Shown: positions 7,810 through 16,459, counted from the first letter of the stretch. The stretch is 64,000 nucleotides of DNA from Candidatus Thorarchaeota archaeon (GCA_019057475.1 DXJO01000014.1:1-64000); one strand, 5' to 3'. Program-made: numbers and translations. The notes: generated from the sequence alone by a model not told the origin.

Positions 7810-9582
7810 ATGCTCGCTAACGAATTGCGAAAGAAGTACTTGGAATTCTTCAGGCAGAAAAAGCATGCCATAATGAGTTCTGCTTCGTTGCTGCCTGAGA
7901 ATGATCCCACAGTGCTCTTTACCACGGCGGGCATGCACCCGTTAGTACCATATCTTCTGGGCCAACCCCACCCTCAAGGCAAACGACTAGCTAACTGTCA
8001 AAAGTGCATCAGAACTACTGATATCGACGAGGTTGGCGATCCGACGCATCTCACGTTCTTCGAGATGATGGGCAATTGGAGTCTGGGTGACTACTGGAAA
8101 GAGGAGGCCATAACGTGGAGCTACGAGTTCCTCACCTCCAAGAAATGGCTTGGATTCAATCCAGAGAAGCTATCAGTGACCGTCTTCGAGGGCGATGACG
8201 ATGCGCCACGTGATGACGAATCAATCAAGATATGGATGAAACTCAATATACCGGAGAATCGTATCTTCTCCCTGCCTAAGGAGGATAACTGGTGGGGTCC
8301 AGCAGGAGCGACTGGTCCATGTGGACCATGCACCGAGATGTTCATCGAGGTCGATACAGTTCCCAAATGCGGAGCAAACTGCAAGCCCGGATGCAGCTGC
8401 GGCCACTATTTCGAAGTTTGGAACGATGTCTTCATGCAGTATAACAAGATGGCTGATGGGACATACGAACTGCTAGAAAAGAAGAACGTTGACACGGGGA
8501 TGGGACTCGAACGTACTATAGCCATGCTTCAAGGGAAATCCACTATTTACGAGATTGAGCTGGTTGCACCCCTCGTGGAGAAGGTAATAGAATTCACAGG
8601 GAAAGAGAGCCTTGCAGACGAGGAAGTACGTTTGGTCAGGATAATCGTCGACCACGTGAGGTCCGCAGTGATGATTATGGCAGATGACCGCAGGATTTCA
8701 CCGTCCAATGTAGAACAGGGTTACATAGTTCGTCGACTCTTGCGGAAGAGCATCCACAGCGCAGATAGACTTGGAATCCATCAGGGATTCATGAAGGCCC
8801 TTGCTGAGATTGTCATTGAAATGTACAGAAGCGTGTATGATGAAGTTGAGAGAAATCGGGATTTCATCATGCAGAATCTTGAAGCAGAAGAGGCGAAGTT
8901 CAGGAAGACACTTGGTAAGGCACTCAGAAGATTCGACAGGATTCTTAATGAAACAGGAACGATGACCGGCAATGACGCGTTTCTTCTATTCACAAGCTTC
9001 GGGCTCCCCCTTGAAATGACTAGAGACCTGGCCGAAGAGAAAGGCATCAAGATAAACATGAAGGAGTTCCGGAAGGAGTTCGAACACCACCGAGAGATAT
9101 CTAGGACTGCAACAGAGGGCAAGTTCAAGGGAGGTCTCGCAGACCATAGCGAGGAGATCACGAAACTCCACACAGCAACTCATCTTCTGCAGGCCACTCT
9201 TAGAAAGGTCCTAGGTAGCAAAGTCAGCCAGACGGGCAGCAATATTACAAAAGAACGCCTTCGATTCGACTTTGCGTTTGATAGGAAACTGACACCAGAA
9301 GAGGTTCAACAGGTTGAGGACCTCGTGAACAAGGCGATTGCAGGAAACCTGGAGGTCATTCAGACATTCATGGCGTTCGATGAAGCTATCAGTCAGGGTG
9401 CACTGGCATTCTTCAAAGAAACCTACGGCGAAACAGTATCCGTGTACAGAGTGGGCGATTTCAGCATGGAGCTCTGTGGAGGGCCTCACGTCGAGCATAC
9501 GGGAGTTCTAGGTCACTTCAAAATCGCGAAACAGAAGAAGATTGGAGCGGGCATAATCCGAATCAGAGCGATACTGGAATAG
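7810..9582 (+). CDS. alaS: alanyl-tRNA synthetase, short bacterial-like form without C-Ala domain
   Basis: Charges tRNA-Ala with alanine. The catalytic class II core covers about 1-240, the tRNA-recognition helices about 245-435, and the editing domain about 445-590 with its zinc set H454-x3-H458 and C556/H560. A four-Cys cluster (C187, C191, C195, C197) is inserted in the core. At 590 residues it stops right after the editing domain and lacks the C-terminal C-Ala domain of usual enzymes (about 850-900 residues). The sequence begins like bacterial AlaRS, not like archaeal ones, which have an N-terminal extension with a zinc motif. Short AlaRS of this type are familiar from candidate-phyla bacteria, so transfer is plausible. 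GGTGA lies 8 nt before the ATG. Confidence 0.88.
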   Translation: MLANELRKKYLEFFRQKKHAIMSSASLLPENDPTVLFTTAGMHPLVPYLLGQPHPQGKRLANCQKCIRTTDIDEVGDPTHLTFFEMMGNWSLGDYWKEEAITWSYEFLTSKKWLGFNPEKLSVTVFEGDDDAPRDDESIKIWMKLNIPENRIFSLPKEDNWWGPAGATGPCGPCTEMFIEVDTVPKCGANCKPGCSCGHYFEVWNDVFMQYNKMADGTYELLEKKNVDTGMGLERTIAMLQGKSTIYEIELVAPLVEKVIEFTGKESLADEEVRLVRIIVDHVRSAVMIMADDRRISPSNVEQGYIVRRLLRKSIHSADRLGIHQGFMKALAEIVIEMYRSVYDEVERNRDFIMQNLEAEEAKFRKTLGKALRRFDRILNETGTMTGNDAFLLFTSFGLPLEMTRDLAEEKGIKINMKEFRKEFEHHREISRTATEGKFKGGLADHSEEITKLHTATHLLQATLRKVLGSKVSQTGSNITKERLRFDFAFDRKLTPEEVQQVEDLVNKAIAGNLEVIQTFMAFDEAISQGALAFFKETYGETVSVYRVGDFSMELCGGPHVEHTGVLGHFKIAKQKKIGAGIIRIRAILE

Positions 9583-9654
9583 TCCTGTTAGTCTATTCGA
9601 AAGGTCTATTTGTCCTCTGACATCCATAGCTGAGAGACAGGCCCCTACATCTGA

Positions 9655-10341
9655 ATGGGATTCGTGAAGACTATGGGAAAAGGAACATACTCCAGGCTAT
9701 TTGGCGGCGGGGATAAGGACCTCCAAAAGAAGGCTGCTGATCTCCTTATGCAGCTAGGTAAGGCACTTCAGACAGCCAGTGCCAAGATGCATGTCGGCGC
9801 AAAGGCATGGTTGAAAGATGATATTGAAACTCTCAAGGAAATCAGAGATGAGGTTGTCAAATTAGAGAGGGAATCCGACTCCATAAAGGATGAATTCGTA
9901 GATAGCGTATTTTCAAAGCATGCATATATGCCTCAACAATCGCAGGAACGATACCAGCTCGTTGTTCACATGGACAGCATCATTGATGCTGCAGAAGAGG
10001 CGGTCCGAGTGCTAGCCCTTGGGTACAAGAACAAACCATTGGAAGTTATCGTAGAGATGGCTGAAAAATCTTGGATGTGCACTGACCTCCTTCAAGACGC
10101 AATCAAGTATCTATTTACTGACTTTGAAAAAGCTCTGAAGTACGCACGAAAGGTGAGTGTCATTAGAGAGGATGCACGAGACCTGAAGTTTCAGCTCCAC
10201 AAGAAGGTGTTCCGTGGTAAGGAGTTCAATCCATCGGAAGGCTTGTTCTACCATGTCATTTCAAGGCGAATCACAGAGGTGGCTATACGAGCGGAGCTAA
10301 CAGCCGACTTCATTCGTACCATCGTGATTAGATACTCCTAA
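9655..10341 (+). CDS. DUF47/PhoU-like phosphate transport regulator
   Basis: A 228-residue, nearly all-helical cytoplasmic protein of the DUF47 family (PhoU-like helical bundle). A lone DUF47 gene immediately before a PiT phosphate permease is a common archaeal and bacterial pair, and the product probably gates or modulates that permease. Acidic ExxxD-type positions that bind metal clusters in PhoU-like bundles are present (for example in VVKLERESDSIKDE). The permease starts 17 bp downstream and shares the transcript. Confidence 0.85.
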   Translation: MGFVKTMGKGTYSRLFGGGDKDLQKKAADLLMQLGKALQTASAKMHVGAKAWLKDDIETLKEIRDEVVKLERESDSIKDEFVDSVFSKHAYMPQQSQERYQLVVHMDSIIDAAEEAVRVLALGYKNKPLEVIVEMAEKSWMCTDLLQDAIKYLFTDFEKALKYARKVSVIREDARDLKFQLHKKVFRGKEFNPSEGLFYHVISRRITEVAIRAELTADFIRTIVIRYS

Positions 10342-10358
10342 ACGGAGGACAATATCAC

Positions 10359-11396
10359 TTGGATCCGCTCCTATTCACTGTCCTCTTGCTCATTGGGTTT
10401 ATCGTTGCATTCTCCATAGGAAGTAATGATGAGGCTATGGCTCCGGCTGTAGGTGCAAGGGTGTTCTCGGTCACCACTGCTGTTGTGCTAGGAGGGTTCC
10501 TCAGCATCATTGGAGCCGTGTTCTTTGGAGGAGGAGTGTCTGAGAAGGTAGGTTCCGAGCTAGTCAGCGGGAATGAGATGAGCATTGCAATGGTCTTTGC
10601 CATAATGATCTCGATGGCGATATGGCTGCTGCTGGCTTCCGCATCAAAAGGCCTTCCAATAAGCACGACTCAATGCATAGTGGGGGCTGTTATCGGTGTC
10701 GCAATAGTGGCACCATTTCTTGGAATAGAGGGTTGGGGCTTTGCATCCATAGATTGGTTGGTGATACTGCAAATCCTCGGAGGCTGGGTGGTGTCCCCCG
10801 TAGTGGGCTTCGTAATCAGCGCGGCCGTGTTTCGCTTAGTTAGGAAGTTTCAGAGTCGTGCGAAAGGCTTCACAGATCGCGAGAGGCAGGAGAAGGTTGC
10901 ATCCTATGGACTAGCATTTTTCCTCATTATAGTATCATTAAGCAGAGGCGGCAACGACGTGGCCAATGCGGTAGCTCCTCTTGTAGTGCTGCCTGATTTC
11001 CAAGGAACGATAAGTTTCGGACCGTTTGCTATCCCTGGCGTTGTGGTCCCACTTCTCATCGGAGGGATAGGGATGGCGCTTGGTCTAATTGTTGTGGGCC
11101 GCAAAGTCATCAAGACTCTTGCTAACGAGGTCGTGACCCTTACACCTATGTCAGCCTTGTCCGCCAGCGTTTCAGTGGCTCTTGTGATGTTCGTGGGAAC
11201 ATACTTGGGTTTGCCACTCAGTGGCACTCATGTGTTGGTAGCCGCACTGATAGCGGTTGGGTGGGTTTCCCGGGGCCCCATCCATATGAAACAGGTCAAA
11301 GCAATTCTTATTTCTTGGGTGGTCACTGTTCCGATCTCTGCAGTCATTGCTGTGATTGCATTTGTCCTGCTTAATCCGTTCTTCCCGATGTCATAG
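10359..11396 (+). CDS. PiT-family inorganic phosphate permease
   Basis: A 345-residue membrane transporter with about ten membrane segments. The two PiT family signatures are present, one in each inverted half: GSNDEAMAPAVGA near residue 22 and RGGNDVANAVAPL near residue 190. It would take up inorganic phosphate, coupled to protons or sodium. The start is a TTG placed 11 nt after GGAGG; no ATG fits the conserved first helix. It is the second gene of a two-gene operon with the DUF47 regulator. Confidence 0.9.
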   Translation: MDPLLFTVLLLIGFIVAFSIGSNDEAMAPAVGARVFSVTTAVVLGGFLSIIGAVFFGGGVSEKVGSELVSGNEMSIAMVFAIMISMAIWLLLASASKGLPISTTQCIVGAVIGVAIVAPFLGIEGWGFASIDWLVILQILGGWVVSPVVGFVISAAVFRLVRKFQSRAKGFTDRERQEKVASYGLAFFLIIVSLSRGGNDVANAVAPLVVLPDFQGTISFGPFAIPGVVVPLLIGGIGMALGLIVVGRKVIKTLANEVVTLTPMSALSASVSVALVMFVGTYLGLPLSGTHVLVAALIAVGWVSRGPIHMKQVKAILISWVVTVPISAVIAVIAFVLLNPFFPMS

Positions 11397-11413
11397 CATC
11401 CCTTTGTCTGACT

Positions 11414-12157
11414 TCAAGTCCCGATTTTCGGTATTCTATGTATCAGCAGGTGGTTTCTAGCCAAGGATCCTAGCTTTTTCGCTTCGTCTTCTGTGAGATG
11501 AACCTCCAAACCAGCTTCGGCGCTTGTGCCTCCTGTTGCTTCAATCAGGGCCAAGTCAGCTTCCTTTACGACTTCCTCCAGAACGGGGCACATTCTGCTA
11601 TCACCTGTGAACGCGACAACTGTTTCGTCGACACTCATTCTATACCCAAGAGCGGGCATCAAGATATCTTCTCCCGTGGCATTCTCCGATCCAAAGTGTT
11701 CCACTTCCAGCGAACGAACGTGAAAGAAATCAGTGTGGAACTCCGAATCGTGTCCCATCTCTTGGACTCTAATTTGGAATGGAAGGGTGTCACGATAGCT
11801 GTCCTTGAATATTCTTATTGTACTCGATACCTCTTTGCATCCCTTCGGGATTAGTATGTCAAGAGGGGTGGATCGTTTCAACATCCGCAAGAATCCGAGA
11901 AGGGAGTACAGTCCACCCATGTGGTCGAAGTGCCCGTGAGTTATTACAATAAGGTTCAGCTCACTTACAAAATCTAGACTGCCCTGCGAAAGCAGGTCTC
12001 GAAGTGTACCATCACCAACGTCAGCAAGTAGAATCTTGCCACTGAACTTCGATACTATGACGATATTTGTCGCTACACCTGCTGCACTGAAGAGTACGTC
12101 AACTCTGACCTCATCATTCTCCCAAGCCGCTGAATGTGTTTCAGTCAGGTCGTTCAT
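11414..12157 (-). CDS. metallo-beta-lactamase-fold hydrolase (RNase Z/arylsulfatase-like)
   Basis: A 247-residue metallohydrolase. The dinuclear zinc motif HGHFDH lies near residue 75, a further Asp is in FTGDSRM near 188, and the C-terminal LIHR stretch holds the last His ligand. Fold and length recall RNase Z-like and arylsulfatase-like enzymes, but the substrate cannot be set from sequence. It is convergent with the phosphate permease (17 bp between stops). The ATG at 12157 is the only good start. Confidence 0.75.
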   Translation of the reverse strand: MNDLTETHSAAWENDEVRVDVLFSAAGVATNIVIVSKFSGKILLADVGDGTLRDLLSQGSLDFVSELNLIVITHGHFDHMGGLYSLLGFLRMLKRSTPLDILIPKGCKEVSSTIRIFKDSYRDTLPFQIRVQEMGHDSEFHTDFFHVRSLEVEHFGSENATGEDILMPALGYRMSVDETVVAFTGDSRMCPVLEEVVKEADLALIEATGGTSAEAGLEVHLTEDEAKKLGSLARNHLLIHRIPKIGT

Positions 12158-12222
12158 TGATTTTCACGACGCCTTCCTTCAGACGAACAGTTGAGCTCCT
12201 GTTTGCGGTCTAGTCATAGTCA

Positions 12223-12588
12223 TCATTGATTGTCCGGTTCAAACACTTTCTCAATCTCTCTGTCAAACTCATCATCATCCTCGGGTTCATAGATGATGTG
12301 AGATTTCGACTTCGGTTTCGCAGGAGCATCCCAGTGTGTTCCTGCTCCGAATATGAAGCCGCCTCCAAAAGCGAGGATGCTCAAGATAACCCCAGAGGAT
12401 GAAAACGGGAGAAATGCCGTAAGTGCAAGAACTATGGATAGCCCGCCGATAGTGCTCGATGCAAGACCAAGCAACAACCTATCCGATGATTTGAGGCTCT
12501 TCATACCCCCCACGATGTATCCGAGTCCAACACCCACGAAGAGGGAAGGGACGCCGTAGATCGCCTCTGTATATAATTCGGGTTGCAT
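12223..12588 (-). CDS. small membrane protein, unknown function
   Basis: A protein of about 121 residues with three hydrophobic segments (about 12-30, 38-60, 65-85), rich in Gly, and an acidic C-terminal cytoplasmic tail with an EPEDDDEFDRE stretch. I do not recognise a family. I use the ATG at 12588; a TTG one codon earlier is equally open. It lies 65 bp upstream of the beta-lactamase-fold gene on the same strand, so the two may be cotranscribed. Confidence 0.6.
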   Translation of the reverse strand: MQPELYTEAIYGVPSLFVGVGLGYIVGGMKSLKSSDRLLLGLASSTIGGLSIVLALTAFLPFSSSGVILSILAFGGGFIFGAGTHWDAPAKPKSKSHIIYEPEDDDEFDREIEKVFEPDNQ

Positions 12589-12680
12589 CAAGGCTCACAC
12601 CTAGTGATGATGATTCGACCTCAAAGGCTGATAATCCTTGCCATCGAAATGGACGGAGGCGTCTTTGTCCTCTGGCGTCA

Positions 12681-12950
12681 CTACCACTTATCGTAGTGGA
12701 TAACCTCGTCCAACGCTTTTCGTGGCGTTCGTGTCTTCTCTCGTTCCTTATTCTTCTCGTCAAGATGATCCGGACTACCCTCATATCCGATGAAGACCAT
12801 AGCTGCTATCCGGTAGTCATCCGGAATGCCCGTGAGTTCCTTGAGATTGTCCTCCTTCCAACCGGCAGTGGGGTATGCAGCAGTTGTCAAGAAGTTGGAC
12901 ATTTTGTAGGGGGTTATAACATACTGCTCAGGATTAAGTGGTGTGAACGT
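12681..12950 (-). pseudogene. nitroreductase, C-terminal fragment
   Basis: The open frame encodes about 89 residues that match only the end of nitroreductase-family flavoproteins: the AGW...LTGIPDDYRIAAMVFIGY segment and the typical tail DHLDEKNKEREKTRTPRKAL. The N-terminal half with the FMN-binding Arg/Ser residues is missing. Going upstream, the frame runs into an in-frame TGA at 12951-12953, inside the 226-bp repeat copy. A start at the internal ATG (12902) would give 73 residues without a flavin site. I read it as a gene broken by deletion or rearrangement at the repeat. Confidence 0.7.
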
Positions 12951-13141
12951 TCAATGCTTATTGCTATGGCCTCCATGCAATTCGGTCGCCGCCAGTTGGA
13001 CGGAGACAGAAAACGCCTGTGGAGAGGACGTAAGACTAGTTGCAGATTCAGTAGGATCTGCAGAGCAGACCTCAATGAATCAGGAACCGAACATCAGTCA
13101 AGGACCTTGATGTCCATGATTGTGCAAGTTTCGGGCAACGG
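12916..13141. repeat. 226-bp long repeat, copy 2
   Basis: Second copy of the element at 1-226, in the same orientation and without gaps. Its left part overlaps the remaining nitroreductase frame by 35 bp, so the duplicated block either carries a piece of that gene or landed at its edge. The sequences flanking the right end differ between the two copies. No terminal inverted repeats or target-site duplication could be seen by eye. Confidence 0.8.
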
Positions 13142-13206
13142 TGTCCCATTAGTCCAAGATAGACAATCTGAAGCAATGCGTTGGATGCCCGAAGCACTCC
13201 AGGAGG

Positions 13207-13374
13207 CTATGTAACTACGTCCATAATTTCGTCACAGTGCTTCGGGATTGGTTCACTGCCGCACCCTGTACCCATCCAGCATACTAAGTCTTTGCCTTCT
13301 TGGTGCATTTCTTGTCCGCAGTGCACAGGGACTGCGGATTCGTGTCCACATTTCTTGCAAACTAGCTTTGCCAT
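13207..13374 (-). CDS. 55-residue cysteine-rich, rubredoxin/zinc-ribbon-like protein
   Basis: A short gene with ATG at 13374 and a GAGGT ribosome binding site 8 nt before it; the stop is TAG at 13207-13209. The product has C6-x2-C9 and C19, and then C32, C38 and C47 with many Gly residues, a pattern expected of a small metal-binding (zinc or iron) protein. I do not know a named family for it. It stands 257 bp upstream of the nitroreductase remnant and 83 bp downstream of the acyl-CoA dehydrogenase stop, all on the same strand. Confidence 0.65.
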   Translation of the reverse strand: MAKLVCKKCGHESAVPVHCGQEMHQEGKDLVCWMGTGCGSEPIPKHCDEIMDVVT

Positions 13375-13457
13375 ATCGAAAACCTCAACGGAAAATCTGT
13401 CTTAACTATGGTGAAGCGCGCTTAAGAATCTGTGCGTCTAGGACACAAGTCGAAGTT

Positions 13458-14723
13458 TCAGCTCTTATCCGGATAGTACTTCTTTGGGTCCTCAGTGTAC
13501 ACTTTCTCAGTCGTCTTGTGTGCCCCCGGAGTATCCAGCTCAACATCACGCTTCAGTGAACGGTCTTCTGAGAGAATCTCCTTGAAGACTTCGTTCTGGA
13601 CAATAAGCCGCTGAACCTCATTACTGCCGGTCCAAATCGTCGCAAGGCGAGCATCACGGAATAGGTGCTCGATTGGGTATACGTCTGTGTAGCCGATGCC
13701 TCCAAGAATCTGCATTGCCTCGCTCACGGCTTGGAAGCCCGCTTCGGTACAGAATGTCTTTGCCTGAGAAACCTCCTTGCGGCACCACTCGCCTGTATCA
13801 GCAACCTTTGCGGCGAGGTAAATTAGACCACGCGCTGCATCAAGTTCAGTAGCACAATCAGCCACCTTGAAGCTGATTCCCTCGAATCGCCGAATCGCTC
13901 GGCCAAAAGCCTCTCTCTTATGAGCATACCTGACAGCTATCTCCAACGCTGCCACGCCCATCCCAACTGCACCGCTTGCAGAGGTTAGACGTTCTGGCAC
14001 CATCATGGCATTGAATACATCATTCCCACCGTTCAGTTTTCCGAGAAGGTTGGCTTCTGGAATCTCGAGGTTTTCCATGACTATTCTTGCTGCACCCATG
14101 CCACGGCAACCCATGAGCTCATACTCTTCTTCCACTCTGACTCCATCATCACGATCGACCAGGAATGCGCTGAGGGACTCATGCGGTTTGGCTTCAAAGC
14201 TGGTCTTAGCATAAATCAAGAAGTAGTCTGCACCTACGCCCCCTGCTACAAAGCGCTTCTCGCCATTCAGTATAAATGTGTCATTTTCTTTTACTGCAGT
14301 AGTTATCGTTCCAAAGAAGTCCGAACCACTTCTGGGCTCTGTGAGTCCTTCGCCTCCGATTTTCGTCCCCTGAAGAGTTGGAAGAAGATAATTTACCTTC
14401 TGTTCCTCTGTGCCAAATTTTTCTATTCCCTCTCCGATGATGCTAGGCAGTGAATATGCACAACCGAGCGCAATCCCAAGCACACCTACCTCTTCAACAG
14501 CCAGCATTTCGGAAACCCAACCCAGACCTCGGCCGCCATACTTTTTAGGAAATCTGAGCCCAAGAAGATTCTCCTTTCCAGCTGCCTTTACAAATTCAGA
14601 GGGGTACTCTTTCTCCTTGCTGTCCATTTTGAGGATGAGTGCGCGATCGACCTTATCGCGAACAAAGGCTCGCACTTCGTCACGGATCTTCTTCTCTTCC
14701 TCGCTGAGCAGAACATCAAACAA
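13458..14723 (-). CDS. acyl-CoA dehydrogenase-family flavoprotein
   Basis: A 421-residue FAD enzyme with the N-terminal helical domain (about 5-115), middle beta domain with the GGEGLTEPRSGSD flavin/substrate loop (123-135), and C-terminal helical domain (about 235-380). The position that holds the catalytic Glu in medium-chain enzymes (E-G-T) is T365 in IWTGSNE. E244 in PERL stands where isovaleryl- and long-chain enzymes keep their catalytic base, so activity is likely retained. The tail after residue 380 is longer than usual and Lys-rich. Upstream in the same direction lie a dicluster ferredoxin and a PAS protein, which suggests a ferredoxin may take electrons; no ETF genes are in the window. 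Confidence 0.85.
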   Translation of the reverse strand: MFDVLLSEEEKKIRDEVRAFVRDKVDRALILKMDSKEKEYPSEFVKAAGKENLLGLRFPKKYGGRGLGWVSEMLAVEEVGVLGIALGCAYSLPSIIGEGIEKFGTEEQKVNYLLPTLQGTKIGGEGLTEPRSGSDFFGTITTAVKENDTFILNGEKRFVAGGVGADYFLIYAKTSFEAKPHESLSAFLVDRDDGVRVEEEYELMGCRGMGAARIVMENLEIPEANLLGKLNGGNDVFNAMMVPERLTSASGAVGMGVAALEIAVRYAHKREAFGRAIRRFEGISFKVADCATELDAARGLIYLAAKVADTGEWCRKEVSQAKTFCTEAGFQAVSEAMQILGGIGYTDVYPIEHLFRDARLATIWTGSNEVQRLIVQNEVFKEILSEDRSLKRDVELDTPGAHKTTEKVYTEDPKKYYPDKS

Positions 14724-14803
14724 TAGTCAAACCTCGCAGGTAGTAGACTTATGCACCATACCATAAGAGTATGCTGCTGACAAGAATCGAGGAGTTGACA
14801 ACA

Positions 14804-15211
14804 TCACTCAAGCAACGACTTCAGAGTGTCCTCGGAACCTCCCGCTTTTGTGATGCTGATGGCATCTGTCGGACAGACCATCTCACAGACCAGGCATAGT
14901 ATACACTCGCTTTCGCGCACGGGATCTACCACATTGCGACCAGTGCTGTCAACCCACGCAATGAATACATCTGTTGGACATGCTGTGATACACTTCATGC
15001 ATCCAACGCACGACTCCATGTGTACTCCAACTGTTGTGCCATGAATCACTCCATCTCCACGACGGTGTGTGGTCCATACAGCGTGTCCATTGTGCTCTTC
15101 GGTGACTTTCCAAGAAACACGGTAGTCCTTTTCGATAGGCACAAGAGCCGGGATGAAGCGCATCCTTATAGAGAATCCGACACCTCGAATAAGTCGCCTG
15201 ATCCAACTCAC
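14804..15211 (-). CDS. dicluster [4Fe-4S] ferredoxin-type protein
   Basis: A 135-residue electron carrier. The N-terminal 65 residues are basic and then beta-rich. Two CxxCxxCxxxCP motifs follow, the first near residues 70-81 (CVGCMKCITACP) and the second near 106-117 (CILCLVCEMVCP). Its layout is like NuoI-type and 2[4Fe-4S] ferredoxins. The start codon overlaps the stop of the upstream PAS gene by 4 bp, which implies translational coupling; the acyl-CoA dehydrogenase starts 80 bp downstream. It could carry electrons for that enzyme. Confidence 0.82.
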   Translation of the reverse strand: MSWIRRLIRGVGFSIRMRFIPALVPIEKDYRVSWKVTEEHNGHAVWTTHRRGDGVIHGTTVGVHMESCVGCMKCITACPTDVFIAWVDSTGRNVVDPVRESECILCLVCEMVCPTDAISITKAGGSEDTLKSLLE

Positions 15212-15654
15212 TCGAAATCGGCTAGTCGGCTCTCGCCCTCAATCTTCTGAAGTGGGGTTAGGTTCAATGAGGCTTCTAGCGTTCCTAGGTACTTGCCCTC
15301 GCTGTCACGCATGGCGAAGTATCTTATGAGTATCTTTCGTGTGGTTTCTCCATCTGGCAGGTCTATCCAGAAGGCGACTTCGTCGCCCTTGCCACTCTTC
15401 AAGTACTTGACAACTTTCTCCACCTTGTCAAGGCTGCCTTTTGGATGACAAATGCGTACGTTTCTGCCTATAACACCTGGTCCTCGCTTGAATATGCGAG
15501 TGCCATGCTGATTCCAAAAGAGAACATTGTCATCTGCGTCGACTACTGAGAACTCAATCGGTAGCGTGTCAAGCATTACCGATAGGACCTCGGGGGACAT
15601 AGCCTTCAAGGCATTCATGAGAGGTTCAATGGTCATTTCCAATACAGTCTCCAT
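15208..15654 (-). CDS. PAS-domain protein (DUF438-type), first gene of a redox operon
   Basis: A 148-residue single PAS domain (about 22-135) with the ICHPKG motif typical of DUF438-type PAS domains. It is paralogous to the protein at 2430-2897. It is the promoter-proximal gene of a PAS-ferredoxin-acyl-CoA dehydrogenase set and overlaps the ferredoxin by 4 bp, so it may sense a redox or acyl ligand for that system. No output domain is present. The ligand is unknown. Confidence 0.75.
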   Translation of the reverse strand: METVLEMTIEPLMNALKAMSPEVLSVMLDTLPIEFSVVDADDNVLFWNQHGTRIFKRGPGVIGRNVRICHPKGSLDKVEKVVKYLKSGKGDEVAFWIDLPDGETTRKILIRYFAMRDSEGKYLGTLEASLNLTPLQKIEGESRLADFE

Positions 15655-15880
15655 TCTTCATTATGTATAAGGCAAATCGCCTCAATAATGAGTGCGAGGG
15701 CGGTTACTCTCAGCCTTAAGGTTTTCCACTTGGTACCATAGAGCCTAGTGGCTTCGGAGTATAGGAATGGCGATAACAACAACGACTAATCCCACGATAA
15801 GTCATAGTGCTAGACTATTCGGAAACACAGTAATTGCGACGTCATCCCCATAGCTTGAAATTCCCAAGAGTCCTCGAAGT

Positions 15881-16459
15881 ATGGTGGCATCAATGAAGAA
15901 GGAAAGAGTCCCGCCAGGCCAGCGCGTCACGAAGAAATTCCCGATTCTCCACGTCGAGCGGCCAATGGAGTTCAATCCCGAAACTTGGCAGTTCAAGGTC
16001 ACAGGGGAGATAGACAACCCGCTGGAATTGACCTGGGAGGAGTTCCTAGCACTTCCTTCGCACAAGATCACAACTGATTTCCATTGTGTCACCGGATGGA
16101 GCCGACTGGATAACGAATGGGAAGGTGTGCTTGGCAAGACCATTCATGAGCTTGCAGAAGTCAGAGAGTATGCAAAGCATGTCGTTATGATTGCGCACTC
16201 TGGTTACACGAGTAACACAGCAATTGAGGCATTTCTAGCAGATGACAGCATTCTCGCTTACAGATGGAATGGTGAGGAATTGGAACAGCAGCATGGAGGA
16301 CCACTCAGGTCGGTTATTAGCTCTATCTATGCGTACAAGAGCGTTAAATGGCTCATCGGTCTGAAGTTCGTAGAGAAAGACGAACCGGGTTTCTGGGAGA
16401 TCAGAGGATATCATAACAAGGCAGACCCTTGGAAGGAAGAGCGACACACCAACGATTAG
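15881..16459 (+). CDS. molybdopterin-dependent oxidoreductase, sulfite oxidase fold
   Basis: A 192-residue protein consisting of the molybdopterin-binding domain shared by sulfite oxidase and YedY (MsrP). The Cys that would ligate molybdenum is in FHCVTGWS near residue 70, and the GGPLRSV stretch near 145 forms the cofactor pocket. No signal peptide or Tat motif is visible, no heme domain and no dimerisation domain, so it appears to be a minimal, cytoplasmic member. The substrate is unknown. A second ATG at 15893 is possible. It stands alone between divergent and convergent neighbours. Confidence 0.8.
   Translation: MVASMKKERVPPGQRVTKKFPILHVERPMEFNPETWQFKVTGEIDNPLELTWEEFLALPSHKITTDFHCVTGWSRLDNEWEGVLGKTIHELAEVREYAKHVVMIAHSGYTSNTAIEAFLADDSILAYRWNGEELEQQHGGPLRSVISSIYAYKSVKWLIGLKFVEKDEPGFWEIRGYHNKADPWKEERHTND

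Noticed and set aside
12479-12784. 101-codon minus-strand frame
   Set aside because: Very Arg-rich shadow of the membrane protein and nitroreductase remnant frames.
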